Source: Chryseobacterium sp. BLS98 (GTDB taxonomy: Bacteria > Bacteroidota > Bacteroidia > Flavobacteriales > Weeksellaceae). Taken from it: 64,000 bases of DNA. Positions 1 through 10,703 of the stretch are shown here, piece by piece. Each line of letters opens with the position of its first letter. Position 1 is the first letter of the stretch. The notes beneath the pieces are model-generated. The model saw only the letters and a list, made by a program, of their open reading frames with translations, did no database searches and was not told the DNA's origin. A program made the position numbers and the translations under genes. The stretch lies in NCBI RefSeq assembly GCF_001045445.1, contig NZ_LFNF01000002.1:248001-312000 (forward strand), read 5' to 3'.

Positions 1-238
1 TCATTTCAAAAAGCAAATTTATCATATTCCAATCCTTTCTAGTGATAATTTTTTTATCCATCATGTATTCAATTTGTTTAAATGATTTTTCATCTATTTT
101 TACACAATAATATGTTCTCTCACTATTAGCAGAATTTATTTGAATACAATGAAATATATAAATATCTTTTTCAAGTGAAGTAATTGATGTTATAACTCCA
201 TCATACCAATCCATTATAAATAATTTAGTAATTGTCAT
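1..238 (-). CDS. Putative immunity protein for the adjacent RHS toxin (partial, runs off left edge)
   Basis: An open reading frame starts with ATG at 238 and stays open to base 1 (79 codons visible, beginning MTITKLFIMDWYDGVITS). Its start lies 3 nt after the stop of the RHS gene on the same strand, the standard position of a cognate immunity gene in polymorphic-toxin loci. The visible protein is acidic/mixed with no signal peptide or membrane segment, so a cytoplasmic binding protein is plausible. I recognise no family. The base composition is AT-rich, like the toxin 3' end. Assignment as immunity is inference from position; the C-terminus is outside the window. Confidence 0.6.
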   Translation of the reverse strand, partial: MTITKLFIMDWYDGVITSITSLEKDIYIFHCIQINSANSERTYYCVKIDEKSFKQIEYMMDKKIITRKDWNMINLLFEM

Positions 239-241
239 CTC

Positions 242-3200
242 TTATTTTGTTTTAGGTTTAAATATTTCATTAAATTTTTGAGTAACTTCAGGAGTAACTG
301 GCTTTGGCAATATTACTGTATGATGCCTAGGTTTATTTCCAGTTTGTTCAACCTCGAAAAATGATTCAACAGTAGATTTGAGAGCACTTTTATGCGATAA
401 ATCCGAACCTTTAACTTTGTCTTTCAACATTGTTGAAACTCCATGAGGAAAGCCAGCATCTTCCGCTGCTTGTGCTTGTCTTGCTAACGATTCTAGAGTT
501 TCTGCCTCTTGGCCAAATCTAACTAAACTTTTCTCACTAGCCAGTCCTCCCGCTGGTTCCCCTACTTTATGAATAATTGCCATTGCTGCCAACCCTTCAA
601 ATTCCTCTGCCCCTGCTTTTCCCCTAACAATCTTTCTTACAGCAGATTCTGCATCCCGATCTCCTTCAAAGACAATAGCTGAACCTTCTTTTCCCTGCAT
701 TCCTTCGTTCCACATAGATGCAAGACCATTATAAGCAGAGCCCAAAGCATTCTTCATAAATCGGTCTCCATTTTCCAATACATCTGAGTCATACTGTTCT
801 CTTTGCATGTATGGAAACTTAATATTATGCAATCCTAACGTCAGAACAGGTTTTCCGCCATACTCACCTTTATTAAGATACCATGGCAAATCGCTTTGAT
901 CTGGTTCAAGAGTAGATGTTATTGGCCCAACTGAAAAATTACTGTGAGATTTGTGTTTAAAGAACCAATCCCAAACTTTTCTTACCCAGCTTCTTTTCCC
1001 GGGTGGGTCATGAGTATCACCTCCCACTCTTTCCCCCATCAATCCTGTTGGATCTGCAAAGTTAACAGGATCATTCCAAACATAGGCATATGGAGACTGT
1101 GTAATTTCTGATAATGGATCTACGCTTAGCCAGAAACTTCGTTTAGGATCGTAATATCTTGCTCCGTAATAATAGTACCCTGTTGCCATATCAAGCTCTT
1201 TGCTATTGAACCTGTAAGGATTATCGTAGTCCATCGTCGTATTTTCCATCAGCATTTCCCCATACGGCATATACTCGTACCAATTGGTTACATTTCCTTT
1301 CATATTCGTTAATATGGAGGCTCCACTAAGGTGGTCAGGATGTATCCAGTACATTTCATTTTCAAGAATTTCCGGCGGGGTATAATTACTCATACATTCA
1401 TCCGACAAAAACTCAGTCCACCTTTCACAAAACCTCCCATCATTTAAAGCTTGCTCATAATATTCCGTCAGTTTAGTATAACACCTCTCATCCTGGTCCT
1501 GTAAAAACGCATAGATCTGCTGCTCCATAAGAAAGGAGCATAATGTTTCATCATGCGTTGAGGATACCGGTGGGGTATAGGTTCCCTGGGAGTCTTCGCC
1601 ATCTACCCATACTTCATCAGGAAGGCCAGCTGCTTGTATAATGCCATGGATTTCTTCTGCTAATAAAGACGCCTGTTCCTCGTAACCTTCGGAAAGGTTT
1701 ATTTTAAACCTATGCGTAGGTACCGGGCTTACCCTTGTTGCAATTCTCTGGCTTCCCATATAATAATGCTTGCTCATGGTTTTGTTATTCAGCACCAGGT
1801 AGCCGTTGGGATAATAAACAAAAGGTCCCATTTGGGTTGTATTGCTGGGATCATTCCCATTGACGTAAAGATTTTTAGAAACCGCATCATTTTTCAGGAT
1901 TCTCTCTCCGGCTGCGTCATACACGTAGTAATTGAAATTTTCCTTTTGAGTGACCACAGCTTTCAGGCGGTTTTGGTCATCCCAAAACAGTTCTCTGTAT
2001 TCTGCTGGAGTATTACCAGACTGTTGCTGATCTTCCACAATAGTGACAAGATTGCCATTGAGATCATAGCGAAATGTTTCCTTTGCAGTGACTGACGGGT
2101 CAATAGGAACCATACCACAATCCATAGGAGCCGTAAAATTCTGAAACTTATTGTAAAATATCGAAGATACTGCATTAGGATGATTAGGATCTTCATATTT
2201 ATAGGTACCTGCATCTCCTTCATTACCCGGAGTCATGCAGGTACCGTTCTGATATGTTTTGAGTTTAAAGTCTTTCACCTCCATGTTTCCAACAGCATTA
2301 TACCCCATATTTAAATTATAATACTTGGTATTCTTCTTTCCTGTAGCTGTTATCAGGGCTGAACCCAACCTTCCGAAAGAATCGTAGCTGAAAGTCTTAT
2401 CCGTTGCTATTCCCATATCCATAGACGGATAATTTCCAGCCATGGGTGTAGTGCCATTTATTGCAGAAACATTTCCGTTACCATCAAAAGAATATCTGTT
2501 TTTACGAATGTTCATATTTCCATTGTCATACAATAGAGAAAGTTCATTGACTTTCCCCCACGGATCATAATCATACTGGGTTTTGGTTTCGTTTCCTGCA
2601 AGGTAAGAAGTCATCTGATCTCTATTGTTGTAGGTCATAGAATAGGCAATATCCGTTAGCTCAGCTTTTCCTGGAAGTTTACTTTGGATTCTGTCCAACA
2701 GCCCTGCCATATTATAGCTGTAAGTGACTTCTTCGGTATCCGGATAAAAGATCTTGTTGATTCTGCCATATACATCATGCACAAAAGAAGTTTTGAACAT
2801 TTTGGGAACATTTTTAGGCGCTACCACAATCCGCATGTTTTCTTTTACATTACCCCATATGTCGTATTTAAAATTTTGGGTACCTGTTCTGTCGGTTTGC
2901 TTTATCAGCCTTCCACGTTCTTCAGCAGCTCCTCCTTGCTCACCATACGTAAAATGTACCGAGTGATCAGGGTATTCTACATCTGTTAGCTGGTCAAAAT
3001 TATATTTATAGTTAATTTTTTTTCCGTTGGATTTTAAAACAGCATTATAGGAGGAGGTCACTTTACCGGTCATATCATATTGAAACCCTGATTCTCCTGC
3101 ATCCGGCTCTGTTTTCCTGATATTTCTTCCCAATTTATCATAGAAATATTCTGTAGGATAGTTTCCGGCATCCTGCGTGGCTGTAAGCTGGTGGAGACCG

Positions 3201-6200
3201 TCGTATTTATAGGTCATCCATATATCATTGCTTCCATTGGTCTGTTTGCTAGAGGTTGTTTGCCCTAATGCATCAATATAGGAGATACTGGTATTTCCCA
3301 AAGGACTCACTACTCTTGTCGAAAATTGTGTAGTCCCGGATCTGTCTGTTCCAAATTCATAGAACATATTGGTGGTTAGATTTTGCAGCCCATTGTTAGT
3401 GGCAACATTAAACTGCGTAGTGCTCACAGGGCGGTCTAGCTCATCATATGTAGTGGTTGAATAAATCTTGGCAGTCTGGTCCTCTACAGTTGTATAGTCA
3501 TCAAATGTTTTAAGAGAAGTCATGATATCAGTCCCTGTTGTCACCTTATCCCTGAGAATTGTTTTGACAGGTCTTCCCAAATGATCTTTAATCTGGTAAA
3601 TGTTATTGGCGAAATAGTAGGTCTGGTTTTCTTCTTTAAACAGTTTTTTAGACATAATGCCTTCTCCCCATGCATCGGTAAATAAACTAACGAAGTAATT
3701 GGGCCTTGGATCCCTGTCATTCTTGAAAGGTTTTCTTTCCGTAATGGCTACCGGTATAGTCTCTGAAAAATAATAGTACAATCTGATCGTAAAATCTATA
3801 TCCGCGGGAGCAAGATAGTCAGTAAGCCTTCCGAAAGAGTCATATGTATATTGAGCCGTTGCACCATTAATATCTGTTATGGCAACAGGAACTCCTAAAA
3901 GGTAATTATCATCATACTGAGTGGTACTTGTATATCCGTATGCATCTGTGGTAGCCGTCAAATAGGTATGATACACCGGATCATAAACATAATTGTAGAC
4001 CATGCGCTGTCCGTTTGCAGAAACCGGCTGTGTAACTTTGGTTAAATTACCATAAGTATCATACTCCATATCAAAATCCGCCGTCCCGGAAGCCCCGTTA
4101 CTGCCTGTTCCCAATATGTCTTTTTTAATTTGTCTTATATTTTGGGCAGCGTCCAGAACCGTTGTGCTTTTCCGCATAACCTCATTATTGTGAGCGGTTA
4201 TAATAAGTTTTTCCGAAGGTATCCCTACTATATTTTTAGCTCCGGGAGCATGATAGGAGATCTGCGTTTTCACATCATCCGAAGCATAGTCCAATGTTGT
4301 TCCCCTGTCTGTGGAACGGATAACATTTCCGTATTTATCATAAGCATCAACTGTATTGTATGTAGTTTTACTATGACTCCCCGATGCCGAAAATTCAGTA
4401 AATGTAGATTCTGTTTTATATAAAAGCGGTATAATCCTGCCGATATCCTTGTACTGGGGTTCGGACTGATTTTCTGTAAGCGCATATTCTGAAGAAGAAG
4501 GCTGGTCGAAATACCGGTAAGTATATTTCGTCTCACTTCGCTTCCTATTTTGACTGTCCAGCATATAAGAAGAGCGTACAATTCCTTTTTTGTAGAAATA
4601 CTGCCTTATTTTTGTGTCATTATAATTAACATAAAAGTTATTTTCATTACCTGTATAATCAGTTTCATACTGGGTAACATAAGTTTGGTGCAGAACATAC
4701 TCATTAAAAACTTTTGTTTTCACAATTCCAAAACCTAAAAACTCTCGCTCTCTTCTGTCCTGTATTCCTTTTTCATATTCAAAACTGAAATATTGAGCAG
4801 GCTTTATCCTCTGGGGATCTAAAACATTGCCCAAGTATGGAAGAGTAGTATCAATAGGTTTAAAATTCCATACAGCCATTCTGGAGAGCACGGTCTTTGA
4901 AAAAGGCATCTGGTAAGTCCCTCCTATAAGTGTTGCCAAGTTATTTTTTTCGTTGACATTGTAATACTCAAATTCAATCAATCCCTGAAGAGGAGTTTCA
5001 ATACTAAGCAGTAAATTGGCTTTTGGCAATTGATTTTGATAAAATGTCAGTTCACCGTCATTTCCTGAAACAAGTAAATCCGGATATCCGTCTCCGTCAA
5101 AATCCCTGAGATCTACTTCCTGTTTAGACACAGACTTGTCGGTTCCACCTCCTGCTGAAACACAAATTTTCAATCCAAAACAAGCACATAGTGTTCCATA
5201 TAAATTAAACCCGGATGAATTCTGTTTATTATCCAAGCTAAAATTTTCATTGAAGTTCTCAAGAGGAATAAAGGAAGTCCCACTATTGATCAACATTTCA
5301 TAGGTATTTCCATTCTTTACGATCTTATCTGCAAGACCGTCCCCATTGATATCTATTAATCCCACTTTTGCTGTAGATGAAGATTTCGAAAGTCCAACAC
5401 CTCCAGCCCAGCTTCCATTAGCGAAGCTGAAACCACCTCCTCCTGAAACTGCAAAAGAATCCCCTTTCGACACCTCCGAAACATCCCATCCGTAAGACTC
5501 TGGTGCAAAACCATTTCCTGTATTGATATAGGTACTTCCATCAGAAATATAATCCGTCAGGCCATCACCATTTATATCAGCCCATACTCCTGTACCCTGT
5601 GCCCATGCTTTTCCTACCGTAACATTAAGCCCTATTCCTAATGCGAAAGAAGAAGATCCTGTGTGCAAATCTTTTTCTCCTCCTATGGCAAAGAATGTAT
5701 TTGCAGTATTACTGAATTTGGCTACGGAAGCAGAAGCTGAAAGCCCAGCACCTAATATGAACCCTTTATTTTTAATTTCTTTTTCATTGATAGAAGTTAC
5801 TGCCGCTAATTGACCCAAAACATTGGTTTTCTGGTAGTAGCTTCCTGAAATAATATCGGGATAATGATCCCCATTAAAATCCTGGAAATAATCTGATGTT
5901 TTTTCAGTAGAGATACCTGCATGCCCACTGATGCCCAGCCAGGGAATTATTGATCCCGCAACATAAGCGTGAAATGCATCAGATTGGGAACGGAGGATTA
6001 TGCCCCGTGGATTAGGCACTGAAAAAACGGGTGTTGTGACAACAGTAGAACTGCTGGAAGATACTCCCAGTACATAAGGCTGCAGATCATATTCGGACAA
6101 TTCTGCAGGTTCCATAGGAGATACATAGGCATCTGTTTCTGCATTCAATTGTAAAGGAGTAAAATATCTGTTATTATTCTGCTGAATAATATAATTCGTC

Positions 6201-9200
6201 ATACAGGTGAAGTAATCCGGAGCAGAAGGATTACAAGGAGAAGCCCCTCCAGGAGCTGGGACATTGGCTAATGGATTGGTTGTAAATTCATTTTCACGAA
6301 TTGCCTGATTAGGATATTTTGAACCATTGTACGTGAATCTGCCCCATCCCTGATATACCAATCCTGTATTGATATTATAATGGTTGTTCTCCGAACGATA
6401 GGCAAAATAGTCAGCCTTATGTTCCGTATTTTCTAAGGCAGGATCTCCTATAAATGCAGAATTAATAATATAAGGATTTTCTGAAGACAGCTTTTTTGTA
6501 ACTACATAATCCGGAGAGCTGATCTCAAAATAAAAAGGAAGCATACAAAGCTCTTCATAACTAATAGGTATAGTTGCAAAAAAAGCACATATGTCTATTT
6601 TCGGAATCGGCATAACATTATTAGTAACATTTACCGTATTTTTCGCAGTGTAAACATTTCCGTTATTGTCCTTAATTTTTAATGAAAAAGTAACTCTTGT
6701 ATTATGTGATTGGCTTAAGTTAATGGAATAATCATTCAATGATGTATTTCCATTAAAATCCGGGAATACATAATAAGCACTTGCCGCCTTGCAACGGGGA
6801 CATATTGTTTTATCGCCGCAAAAAGGATATTCCCTGTATTTTAAGAAATCCTTAGGCAAAGTATTAATTAGCCTTTCAGAATAAGGATTATACTGTACTA
6901 AAGCTTTGACCGCAGTAGTGTCTGTATCCGACATTATCGTAAGAGTAGGCTTCCACTTGATCTTTTCCCATGAAACATTGGTATCGGAAGAAACATCAAA
7001 ATGCAACAGGGTTATAGTACCGTCGGAAGGGTTCTGATTAAGTAACAAATTGGAAATATCGGAATTGGCAATTTCATTGTTTGCCACTGTAACTGAATTC
7101 AAATTATCACCTTTAATTAGTTTTTGGTGATATATCAGTGTAGATGGCGGCATCACACCAGTAGTATCAGATATTGACTGTATCGTTTTATAAATTTTAA
7201 AATCAACATCATCCGTAAATATTTCATTATTTAATTTATTCCAAGAAATATTGACTTTACTTTTATCACCTATTACATTTTGCTTTTGACTGGATGGTAA
7301 ATAATGAACTCTTGCATCAAATCTAAAATAGGCATTATTATTAGCATCCTGCATGCCAAGGTCAGGAACTCCCGGAACAGAAGTGTATACTATATTTGTA
7401 TATGCTTTAATTCTATCTCCATTCTGATTAGTTTTAGAAGATGCTATTATGAATATTCTCTGCCCTTTTTCAACATGAGTTGTGGTACTGAGAGCCTGAA
7501 ACTGTCCCTGACTATTTAAAGTAACTGTTGGAGAAATCTGAGAGGAATTAGCAGGATTAAATCCTGAGAGATCTTCATTGGCTTTTGTCAATTCACCCTT
7601 TTCAATCCACACATCCACCCCATCCTGAGAGTTTTGAAGCAAAGTTATTTCATTACTTACAGCAATATCTCCTGATACAGGAGCTTCCCACATTCTTACA
7701 ATATTGGCTAACGAAGATGAGAACTGACTGGTAGTTATAATAGTATCCTGAACCGCATTACTTCCTGCCAGAATAGCATTAGGAGTTTCTTCTGTAACAT
7801 TTACCGTTCCGGAGGCCGGTTGGGTCATGAACTGGGGAGCACCATTTCTTATCTTATTAAAGAATACATCACCATAATGAATCATATCCAGGAGGCCATC
7901 GCCATTAACATCTGAAAAATAAATCGGTGAATTGCTGTTACCAAAAGAATAATTAGCCCCTACAACACCATTCGCAAATGAATATTCCAATCCGAGAGTA
8001 GTATTATAGCTATTATGGGTATAGATAGGAGTATCACCGGGAAGTCCGGAAGAAGAATATACCCCGCTAAATCCTGTTCTTATATTCTTTCTGAAGTTGA
8101 TATTACCATTTGAAGAATAGAATGTTTTATCTAACAATCCGTCTCCATCAATATCTAAAAGCTGATTTTTCCCATATGCCTCATTATCATCATAGCTTGC
8201 TGTAATCCCTATAGTCCCCTTTTTGTTAATTCCGACAAAAAAACAAAGCCCACCACCAAAACTTACTGCACCCCGGATATTTTTATTTTTACTATATGTT
8301 CCGGAAATAAAACTGGTATTGCCCCCTGAAAAAGAACCTACATCTCCGTTATCTTTTGGAGTGTTGTATACTTTGGTAGGTGTTTTTTCAAAAACACCCA
8401 TATTGTGTTCATAAAGTAACTTGTGTTTGTTAAATAGAGTACCATTTCCATCTTTTTGAATGATCTCTGTTAAAAGTCTTTTGGAAAACATCCCTACGGT
8501 CGTATTATTTAACTCATATTCACGGATATTGATATTCGCTCTTTTAACTCTAATCTTGCTTAATATTTTTGCGTCTGCCAATTTAACTCCCAGTTTATAA
8601 TTGAAAGTCATATCTCCTCTAATGCCCGCTTCATTTTCAAATTCAATAACAGTATTATTACTGTAAGTAATTCTTGACAGGTATTTATTTTTACCTCCTC
8701 CATCGAATGAGTCTGAATAGGTATAGGTTATAGTATTTCCGAAACGATCTGTAACTTTAGACAAAAACCATTTCACCACGCTCCCCGAAGAATTACTTGA
8801 AGGATTATTGGTCAATATATCCAGATATTCTTTTTTTGTCCCGCTCCCGTCCAATGTTTCCCAGGTATAATCTGAAGGTGAAGATCCTTTCCTTATGATG
8901 GTATAGCCTTCTTTTATTCCATTACGGTAGTAAAACTGCCTGTTTGTTGTTCTTGCCTCGGAATAAGGAAGTTTATTGGGCAGGTAATCATCCTTGAAAA
9001 CAAGCTGCTCACCTGCAATTAAGTAAATCTCAGTTTCCTGGCTACCAAATGCCAGAACACCCCATCTGGTATCAATATCGATAGTTTCTACTGGAATATC
9101 CCAACCTGTTCCTGCCCATCCAAATTTGTTATCACTATTATATACGATAGAAACGTTAGGCTGAAAACCTCCAATTCCTGCAGGTATTTCAATAGGATAT

Positions 9201-10675
9201 TTTACGTTCGTAGTACCTTGTTGATTGGGTGTCGGCGGAGCAATCAGGTTAATTTTAGATCCAGGGTTAGCAATTGGCATATCATTAAATTCCGTCTGTG
9301 CACCAGCTCCAGTTTCCGGGCTTTCAGGCTGCTTCACAACACCAGCTATAAAATCAACATTACTTAAAGAAGTATGAAGTACAATATATTTTTTTACCGT
9401 ATTTACACTATCAATATTTACAGGAGACCATTCTTTTTTAGTATAGTCAAACATAAATGCTGTAATGTCTTTTTCCTGATAGCCCTCAGGAAGCTTATCT
9501 TGATCATAAGGCAAATGAAATTCCGCTTCTTTTGAAGCTTTTTTATTGAAACGAAATCCTGCATAATTATTACTCACATTAACGGTGGATAGATCTACCG
9601 GAGGTATATCAATTAACCTTAACCCCTTTACAACTCCTAATTCATTCTGTGAAACAACTGTATGCCCTTGAGTTTCATATGTGCTTACCTCCGCCGAAAA
9701 AGAATCTTCCACTGTCTTTCCAACAATTATTTCGGGCATGTACTGCGAACCATTGAATTTAACAGTAAAGAACTTTTTATCTAAATTTTTATAGGAAACA
9801 TATTCAAACTCGTTTCCTTTCAAGTCGATTTTTTCACCCTCAACATCTAAAGATTTGATTCCGGATTCCGGATTTACAAATCCCCGTAAGTACGCAACCT
9901 TATTATTGTATATTTTTGCAGTTACAGTATAGGGAGAAGAAGAATTATTTTGTTTTTCTGTAATACGAACGTTCTTGATCGTATAATAATCTCCCTTATT
10001 TAAGGCATTGAATAAGATTTTATTATCTCCTTTTTTCAAAAGTTCTGTATTGACTGGTTCAGACACTGAACTCCAGCCTGTTTTTTTGTGTCTGACATAG
10101 CCGCCCATCGCAAAACTGCCATTGATACTACGGGTCACAGAATTCGCATCCGAATAACCGTCCACGTCATAACTAAGAATATAAGTTTTATTGGGATCTA
10201 CGGCCGAAAGCTGAACATCAAATATATTATCGGAAGCATCTGCATCTCTTCTTTGCGGATCCTTATTTCCGATCTCTCCTATATATCCTGAGTTTGTCAG
10301 CTTAGAATTAAAATCACCGGACAATGAGCGGATTTTATTTAATTCCGTATTAGATGTATACTTAAACTTTTTATTCCCCGAAAGGGAAAGGTTCGCGGAA
10401 GCAGAATCAGTTACACTATTTACTGAAACATTATGAAAAATATCTCGTGATGCTTTATTAATATACTTATACTTATCATTTTTAGTTGGCTTCAGGAAAT
10501 CGCAGTTAATTTTAAATGGATTAGAATATTGACTTGAACTTTTAACTGTTCTCACCATATTCTGATCTTTATGGATAACTTTATAAAGTGTCCAGCTGCT
10601 TAGAGAAAGAATAACAGGGATAAGAACGGGTAATAGTTCAATGGTATTACGGCTGAAAAATGAACGTCGTTTCAT
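242..10675 (-). CDS. Giant RHS/SpvB-type polymorphic toxin
   Basis: 3477 residues. An N-terminal hydrophobic segment (about residues 12-33, after MKRRSFFSRN) acts as signal or anchor. A SpvB-like domain begins near residue 485 (YPIEIPAGIGGFQPNVSIVY). Six FG-GAP-like calcium loops of the form D-[IVF]-[ND]-G-D-x-x-x-D lie near residues 842, 925, 1598, 1702, 1775 and 1862. YD repeats fill about 2200-3000. The RHS core near 3155-3205 carries RYYDPKRSFWLSVDPLSE and DPTG, the usual boundary before a variable toxin tip. The last about 275 residues include GFPHGVSTML and HHTVILPKPVTPEVTQKF; I do not recognise the activity. It lies 28 nt downstream of a T9SS-sorted protein gene and directly upstream of a putative immunity ORF. 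It has no T9SS sorting domain itself, so its export route is unclear. Architecture is secure; toxicity is inferred. Confidence 0.93.
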   Translation of the reverse strand: MKRRSFFSRNTIELLPVLIPVILSLSSWTLYKVIHKDQNMVRTVKSSSQYSNPFKINCDFLKPTKNDKYKYINKASRDIFHNVSVNSVTDSASANLSLSGNKKFKYTSNTELNKIRSLSGDFNSKLTNSGYIGEIGNKDPQRRDADASDNIFDVQLSAVDPNKTYILSYDVDGYSDANSVTRSINGSFAMGGYVRHKKTGWSSVSEPVNTELLKKGDNKILFNALNKGDYYTIKNVRITEKQNNSSSPYTVTAKIYNNKVAYLRGFVNPESGIKSLDVEGEKIDLKGNEFEYVSYKNLDKKFFTVKFNGSQYMPEIIVGKTVEDSFSAEVSTYETQGHTVVSQNELGVVKGLRLIDIPPVDLSTVNVSNNYAGFRFNKKASKEAEFHLPYDQDKLPEGYQEKDITAFMFDYTKKEWSPVNIDSVNTVKKYIVLHTSLSNVDFIAGVVKQPESPETGAGAQTEFNDMPIANPGSKINLIAPPTPNQQGTTNVKYPIEIPAGIGGFQPNVSIVYNSDNKFGWAGTGWDIPVETIDIDTRWGVLAFGSQETEIYLIAGEQLVFKDDYLPNKLPYSEARTTNRQFYYRNGIKEGYTIIRKGSSPSDYTWETLDGSGTKKEYLDILTNNPSSNSSGSVVKWFLSKVTDRFGNTITYTYSDSFDGGGKNKYLSRITYSNNTVIEFENEAGIRGDMTFNYKLGVKLADAKILSKIRVKRANINIREYELNNTTVGMFSKRLLTEIIQKDGNGTLFNKHKLLYEHNMGVFEKTPTKVYNTPKDNGDVGSFSGGNTSFISGTYSKNKNIRGAVSFGGGLCFFVGINKKGTIGITASYDDNEAYGKNQLLDIDGDGLLDKTFYSSNGNINFRKNIRTGFSGVYSSSGLPGDTPIYTHNSYNTTLGLEYSFANGVVGANYSFGNSNSPIYFSDVNGDGLLDMIHYGDVFFNKIRNGAPQFMTQPASGTVNVTEETPNAILAGSNAVQDTIITTSQFSSSLANIVRMWEAPVSGDIAVSNEITLLQNSQDGVDVWIEKGELTKANEDLSGFNPANSSQISPTVTLNSQGQFQALSTTTHVEKGQRIFIIASSKTNQNGDRIKAYTNIVYTSVPGVPDLGMQDANNNAYFRFDARVHYLPSSQKQNVIGDKSKVNISWNKLNNEIFTDDVDFKIYKTIQSISDTTGVMPPSTLIYHQKLIKGDNLNSVTVANNEIANSDISNLLLNQNPSDGTITLLHFDVSSDTNVSWEKIKWKPTLTIMSDTDTTAVKALVQYNPYSERLINTLPKDFLKYREYPFCGDKTICPRCKAASAYYVFPDFNGNTSLNDYSINLSQSHNTRVTFSLKIKDNNGNVYTAKNTVNVTNNVMPIPKIDICAFFATIPISYEELCMLPFYFEISSPDYVVTKKLSSENPYIINSAFIGDPALENTEHKADYFAYRSENNHYNINTGLVYQGWGRFTYNGSKYPNQAIRENEFTTNPLANVPAPGGASPCNPSAPDYFTCMTNYIIQQNNNRYFTPLQLNAETDAYVSPMEPAELSEYDLQPYVLGVSSSSSTVVTTPVFSVPNPRGIILRSQSDAFHAYVAGSIIPWLGISGHAGISTEKTSDYFQDFNGDHYPDIISGSYYQKTNVLGQLAAVTSINEKEIKNKGFILGAGLSASASVAKFSNTANTFFAIGGEKDLHTGSSSFALGIGLNVTVGKAWAQGTGVWADINGDGLTDYISDGSTYINTGNGFAPESYGWDVSEVSKGDSFAVSGGGGFSFANGSWAGGVGLSKSSSTAKVGLIDINGDGLADKIVKNGNTYEMLINSGTSFIPLENFNENFSLDNKQNSSGFNLYGTLCACFGLKICVSAGGGTDKSVSKQEVDLRDFDGDGYPDLLVSGNDGELTFYQNQLPKANLLLSIETPLQGLIEFEYYNVNEKNNLATLIGGTYQMPFSKTVLSRMAVWNFKPIDTTLPYLGNVLDPQRIKPAQYFSFEYEKGIQDRREREFLGFGIVKTKVFNEYVLHQTYVTQYETDYTGNENNFYVNYNDTKIRQYFYKKGIVRSSYMLDSQNRKRSETKYTYRYFDQPSSSEYALTENQSEPQYKDIGRIIPLLYKTESTFTEFSASGSHSKTTYNTVDAYDKYGNVIRSTDRGTTLDYASDDVKTQISYHAPGAKNIVGIPSEKLIITAHNNEVMRKSTTVLDAAQNIRQIKKDILGTGSNGASGTADFDMEYDTYGNLTKVTQPVSANGQRMVYNYVYDPVYHTYLTATTDAYGYTSTTQYDDNYLLGVPVAITDINGATAQYTYDSFGRLTDYLAPADIDFTIRLYYYFSETIPVAITERKPFKNDRDPRPNYFVSLFTDAWGEGIMSKKLFKEENQTYYFANNIYQIKDHLGRPVKTILRDKVTTGTDIMTSLKTFDDYTTVEDQTAKIYSTTTYDELDRPVSTTQFNVATNNGLQNLTTNMFYEFGTDRSGTTQFSTRVVSPLGNTSISYIDALGQTTSSKQTNGSNDIWMTYKYDGLHQLTATQDAGNYPTEYFYDKLGRNIRKTEPDAGESGFQYDMTGKVTSSYNAVLKSNGKKINYKYNFDQLTDVEYPDHSVHFTYGEQGGAAEERGRLIKQTDRTGTQNFKYDIWGNVKENMRIVVAPKNVPKMFKTSFVHDVYGRINKIFYPDTEEVTYSYNMAGLLDRIQSKLPGKAELTDIAYSMTYNNRDQMTSYLAGNETKTQYDYDPWGKVNELSLLYDNGNMNIRKNRYSFDGNGNVSAINGTTPMAGNYPSMDMGIATDKTFSYDSFGRLGSALITATGKKNTKYYNLNMGYNAVGNMEVKDFKLKTYQNGTCMTPGNEGDAGTYKYEDPNHPNAVSSIFYNKFQNFTAPMDCGMVPIDPSVTAKETFRYDLNGNLVTIVEDQQQSGNTPAEYRELFWDDQNRLKAVVTQKENFNYYVYDAAGERILKNDAVSKNLYVNGNDPSNTTQMGPFVYYPNGYLVLNNKTMSKHYYMGSQRIATRVSPVPTHRFKINLSEGYEEQASLLAEEIHGIIQAAGLPDEVWVDGEDSQGTYTPPVSSTHDETLCSFLMEQQIYAFLQDQDERCYTKLTEYYEQALNDGRFCERWTEFLSDECMSNYTPPEILENEMYWIHPDHLSGASILTNMKGNVTNWYEYMPYGEMLMENTTMDYDNPYRFNSKELDMATGYYYYGARYYDPKRSFWLSVDPLSEITQSPYAYVWNDPVNFADPTGLMGERVGGDTHDPPGKRSWVRKVWDWFFKHKSHSNFSVGPITSTLEPDQSDLPWYLNKGEYGGKPVLTLGLHNIKFPYMQREQYDSDVLENGDRFMKNALGSAYNGLASMWNEGMQGKEGSAIVFEGDRDAESAVRKIVRGKAGAEEFEGLAAMAIIHKVGEPAGGLASEKSLVRFGQEAETLESLARQAQAAEDAGFPHGVSTMLKDKVKGSDLSHKSALKSTVESFFEVEQTGNKPRHHTVILPKPVTPEVTQKFNEIFKPKTK

Positions 10676-10703
10676 ATCTTGGATTTTGTGTTTTTATTAG
10701 TTA

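Noticed and set aside
1712..10291. Short plus- and minus-strand frames inside the RHS gene
   Set aside because: Shadows of a single 3477-codon gene with clear domain structure; none has a family motif or promoter.
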